A stretch of DNA of 64,000 nucleotides from Actinomycetes bacterium. Lineage in GTDB: Bacteria > Actinomycetota > Actinomycetes > Actinomycetales > Microbacteriaceae. The position numbers and the translations under genes are program-made. Below the pieces are notes generated by a model. That model made no database searches. It saw nothing but the letters and a program-made list of their open reading frames with translations, and was not told where the DNA came from. How positions within the stretch are numbered: position 1 is the stretch's first letter; each line of letters starts with the position of its first letter. Below are positions 63,975-64,000 of the stretch, in pieces. The stretch is taken from positions 94,442 through 158,441 of the forward strand of contig JAEXHA010000021.1 of NCBI GenBank assembly GCA_023450335.1. The letters run 5' to 3'.

Positions 63975-64000
63975 TCGAATGGCATGCAAAAGGGGTCCGC

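Overview
The window is a GC-rich, densely coded stretch of actinobacterial chromosome, most likely from the family Microbacteriaceae (Microbacterium or a close relative). The evidence is the very high third-position GC, the GlgE-type alpha-glucan genes, a GatCAB amidotransferase, DivIVA-domain and Dcp/PepN proteins of actinobacterial type, and a conserved backbone (clpX-clpP2-clpP1-tig, nei-rpiB, pepN, trHbO, thioesterase, ettA, secondary ssb, orn, tRNA-His) that as far as I recall runs in a similar order in mycobacteria. I see 63 protein genes (one cut by the left edge), four tRNAs, no rRNA, and no insertion sequence, prophage, integrase or CRISPR array.

Layout: 1-1.7 kb, a drug-efflux type operon (HTH regulator, 70-aa protein, MFS transporter) divergent from the M3 peptidase dcp; 3.7-8.9 kb, the Clp/trigger-factor block with tRNA-Pro; 9-16.9 kb, tRNA-Gly, a carbonic-anhydrase-like protein, Dps, amidohydrolase/PaiB, a nucleotidyltransferase, Nei/RpiB and an ArsR-SulP pair; 17-28.2 kb, PepN, an ABC exporter with a two-component system, MscS with truncated haemoglobin and an FAD dehydrogenase, and TesB; 28.2-34.6 kb, EttA, a lipoprotein, an SSB paralogue, and a MocR regulator divergent from a YczE membrane protein; 34.7-36.7 kb, tRNA-Arg, orn, tRNA-His and a metallopeptidase-ClpS-DUF2017 trio; 36.7-48.8 kb, DinB, GatCAB, an acyl-CoA ligase, LigA, MnmA and a cysteine desulfurase; 48.9-55.2 kb, glgX-glgE-glgB; 55.2-58 kb, a CnoX-like thioredoxin-TPR protein coupled to a large membrane protein of unknown role; 58-64 kb, an AI-2E family permease and a seven-gene row pyrH-frr-cdsA-DivIVA-transglycosylase-zinc protein-hydrolase.

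Themes: regulated proteolysis (ClpX, ClpP1, ClpP2, ClpS, Dcp, PepN, HExxH peptidase), translation quality and supply (Tig, EttA, Frr, GatCAB, MnmA), DNA repair (Nei, DinB, LigA, SSB), and alpha-glucan metabolism. Many adjacent genes overlap by ATGA, GTGA or TGATG, implying translational coupling.

The most general sequence-level signal is regulatory. At about 20 genes a TANNNT -10-like hexamer ends exactly 6 or 7 bases before the start codon, usually with no Shine-Dalgarno sequence, so leaderless transcription looks widespread here; this also corrects several start sites (ligA, gatC). Four inverted repeats at promoters look like operators or terminators worth testing. No obviously novel multi-gene system was found; the best leads are the CnoX partner protein, the peptidase-ClpS-DUF2017 trio, and the ArsR-SulP and clpP1 operators.
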